Notes under the pieces: generated by a model | Told to the model about the DNA's origin: nothing | The model's database searches: none | What the model saw: the letters and a program-made list of their open reading frames with translations, nothing else | Position numbers and translations under genes: made by a program | Part shown: piece by piece, positions 31,851 to 32,740 of the stretch | How the letters are laid out: each line of letters opens with the position of its first letter | Numbering within the stretch: the stretch's first letter is position 1 | NCBI GenBank assembly: GCA_022340645.1 | Contig: JAJDNP010000153.1 | Coordinates: 70,422-103,161 of the forward strand | Length of the DNA stretch: 32,740 nucleotides | DNA from: Gammaproteobacteria bacterium | GTDB lineage: Bacteria; Pseudomonadota; Gammaproteobacteria; SZUA-229 | Reading direction: 5' to 3'

Positions 31851-32399
31851 TTAGCTGGAATCACCCTTCACAGGCTGAACCTCAATAGCAGGTTTTCTCC
31901 CTTCACTAATAGCAAAAGCCTCTTTATGTCGCGATACGGCCTCTTGGCGGACGCGCACGAGATAACCTCCCAGCGCTCCACCACCGACAGCCAGTGTCAA
32001 CAAGCCCAGTGTAAGAAACTGGCTGAATATCATCAGTGAGCCAGCCGCGATAATACCAATAAAACCCGCACCCAGTTTGAAGCTGGATCTGGCATGCGCA
32101 CGATTAGTCTCTTTGCGGATTTCTTCATGACTTTTGCGGATAAGTCTGGTCTTTTGGCGTTCGGCGTCAACTCGCAATTTTTCCCGCTCTTTGGAAAATT
32201 CATCTTTGGCCTGCGCCAGTGCATCTTTTTTAACATGGCTGGCGATGGAGGCAAACCAGAAAGCGGTAACCAGGCCAATGATCAAAGCAAGCAATAACAC
32301 TGCCAGCCAAAACTCCTGGTCACCAGATTTTAGTGCTGCTAGTGTCATAGCTAGAGTAGCGATTTGTATGATCAGGATGCCCGGCAGATATTTCAGCAT
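31851..32399 (-). CDS. Coiled-coil membrane protein of unknown function
   Basis: 182 residues. Two N-terminal helices (ILIIQIATLAMTLAALKSG, FWLAVLLLALIIGLVTAFWF) are followed by a highly charged helix (about 55-105, KKDALAQAKDEFSKEREKLR, QKTRLIRKSHEEIRKETNRA) likely to form a coiled coil. A second hydrophobic hairpin (FIGIIAAGSLMIFSQF, LGLLTLAVGGGALGGYLV) comes next, then a polar tail. The charged segment between two membrane hairpins should face one side of the inner membrane. No family is recognised; the ribosome-binding site is weak. Confidence 0.7.
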   Translation of the reverse strand: MLKYLPGILIIQIATLAMTLAALKSGDQEFWLAVLLLALIIGLVTAFWFASIASHVKKDALAQAKDEFSKEREKLRVDAERQKTRLIRKSHEEIRKETNRAHARSSFKLGAGFIGIIAAGSLMIFSQFLTLGLLTLAVGGGALGGYLVRVRQEAVSRHKEAFAISEGRKPAIEVQPVKGDSS

Positions 32400-32465
32400 G
32401 TTGATATATTAGTCAGAATGTAGTTGATGAATCAAGCGCCCAAAAGCAATGTAAGCTGTCAGAGT

Positions 32466-32578
32466 TGTTGAATTGCATTGAAATTTGACCTGGCATTTAC
32501 ACTGATCATTGAGTCATGCTGGTCAGCCTGTGATAAATGCTATCAAATCTTGAGTAGGCGCTGGATGGATCAATAACT
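32466..32578. repeat. Dispersed repeat family, copy R3
   Basis: GAATTGCATT.AAATT, GG.ATTT.CACTGATCATTGA, TGATAAAT..TATCAA and AGGCGC.TG.ATGG.TCAAT align with R2 in the same order. Less similar to R2 at its 3' end. Confidence 0.65.
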
Positions 32579-32612
32579 AATGGAGGACGGCCACGTAATC
32601 GAGATAGCTGAT

Positions 32613-32640
32613 CAAAATAAAATCGCTACTCCCCCCCCCC
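32613..32640. repeat. 17-bp shared word followed by a run of ten C
   Basis: CAAAATAAAATCGCTAC is identical to 25399-25415 and is followed by T and C10 (32631-32640). No gene is visible in 32400-32740 apart from this and repeat R3. Confidence 0.6.
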
Positions 32641-32740
32641 ATTGCTGTCCCATTCAAATTACACGTGTACATAACTCACTGTTATACATGAAAGAGATAA
32701 CTGTTTATGTCATCCGAAACATGAACTGGCAACGGTCGCC

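Noticed and set aside
32631-32640. C10 run as a phase-variation tract
   Set aside because: No reading frame or promoter that it could switch is visible nearby.

Overview
The window looks like a chromosomal piece of a free-living, moderate-GC gammaproteobacterium. This is inferred from the gene families (Mrp antiporter with a DUF4040-MnhB fusion, YqaA, Blc lipocalin, CPD photolyase/YbgA cluster, TIGR01777 epimerase, double-OmpA lipoprotein, TlpA thioredoxin, large multiheme cytochrome c). No rRNA, tRNA or CRISPR array was recognised. Gene-dense operons alternate with long repeat-rich intergenic stretches that hold several decayed gene fragments.

Layout. (1) 1-3826, minus strand: a Mrp-type multisubunit cation/proton antiporter operon in the order E-F-G-(A'/B fusion)-C-D-second large subunit (cut by the window edge), every gene overlapping the next. 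(2) 3827-5417: a dispersed repeat, a secreted SNase-fold protein that has lost catalytic residues, and a YqaA-type membrane protein. (3) 5418-9308: a two-gene surface module (parallel beta-helix/FnIII protein ending in a CFI-box C-terminal domain, plus an outer-membrane beta-barrel) enclosed by palindromic repeats and an exact 51-bp direct repeat. (4) 9309-16913: a light-response/photorepair locus. A MerR-type B12-binding photoreceptor regulator (CarH/LitR-like, W-x9-EH and ExHxxG motifs intact) is divergent from a DUF523/DUF1722 gene. It is followed by photolyase, a small CbiX-like chelatase and two unknown genes. The opposite operon carries DUF523/DUF1722, an FKBP-like/methyltransferase fusion, a TIGR01777 epimerase and Blc. 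Repeated TGTACA boxes sit over the minus-strand promoter. (5) 16914-19292: a gene graveyard (Cys-rich repeat fragment, RND-pump fragment frameshifted by a 7-bp tandem repeat, DUF3047-like tail) around two small intact genes. (6) 19293-21346: OmpA-like lipoprotein, membrane protein and a 37-residue membrane microprotein. (7) 22309-24896: a two-gene operon of a ParA ATPase fused to an AMPK/CBM48-type glycan-binding domain and a MinD/FlhG-like protein lacking its P-loop. This is the most novel-looking system here. (8) 25153-29069: a REP-associated transposase remnant, a TlpA-like thioredoxin and a nine-heme cytochrome c with PKD and cadherin-like domains. (9) 29547-32740: a MITE-like element with perfect 26-bp terminal inverted repeats touching a small conserved gene, an EAL-domain remnant, a COG3650/META-domain pair, a coiled-coil membrane protein, and two of the three copies of a dispersed ~110-160 bp repeat.

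How it fits together: the light locus couples photosensing by cobalamin to DNA photorepair and, by inference, to envelope-protective functions. The ParA-CBM48 pair suggests ATP-driven positioning of, or signalling about, a polysaccharide cargo. Functional statements are inferred from motifs read by eye; no database search was run.
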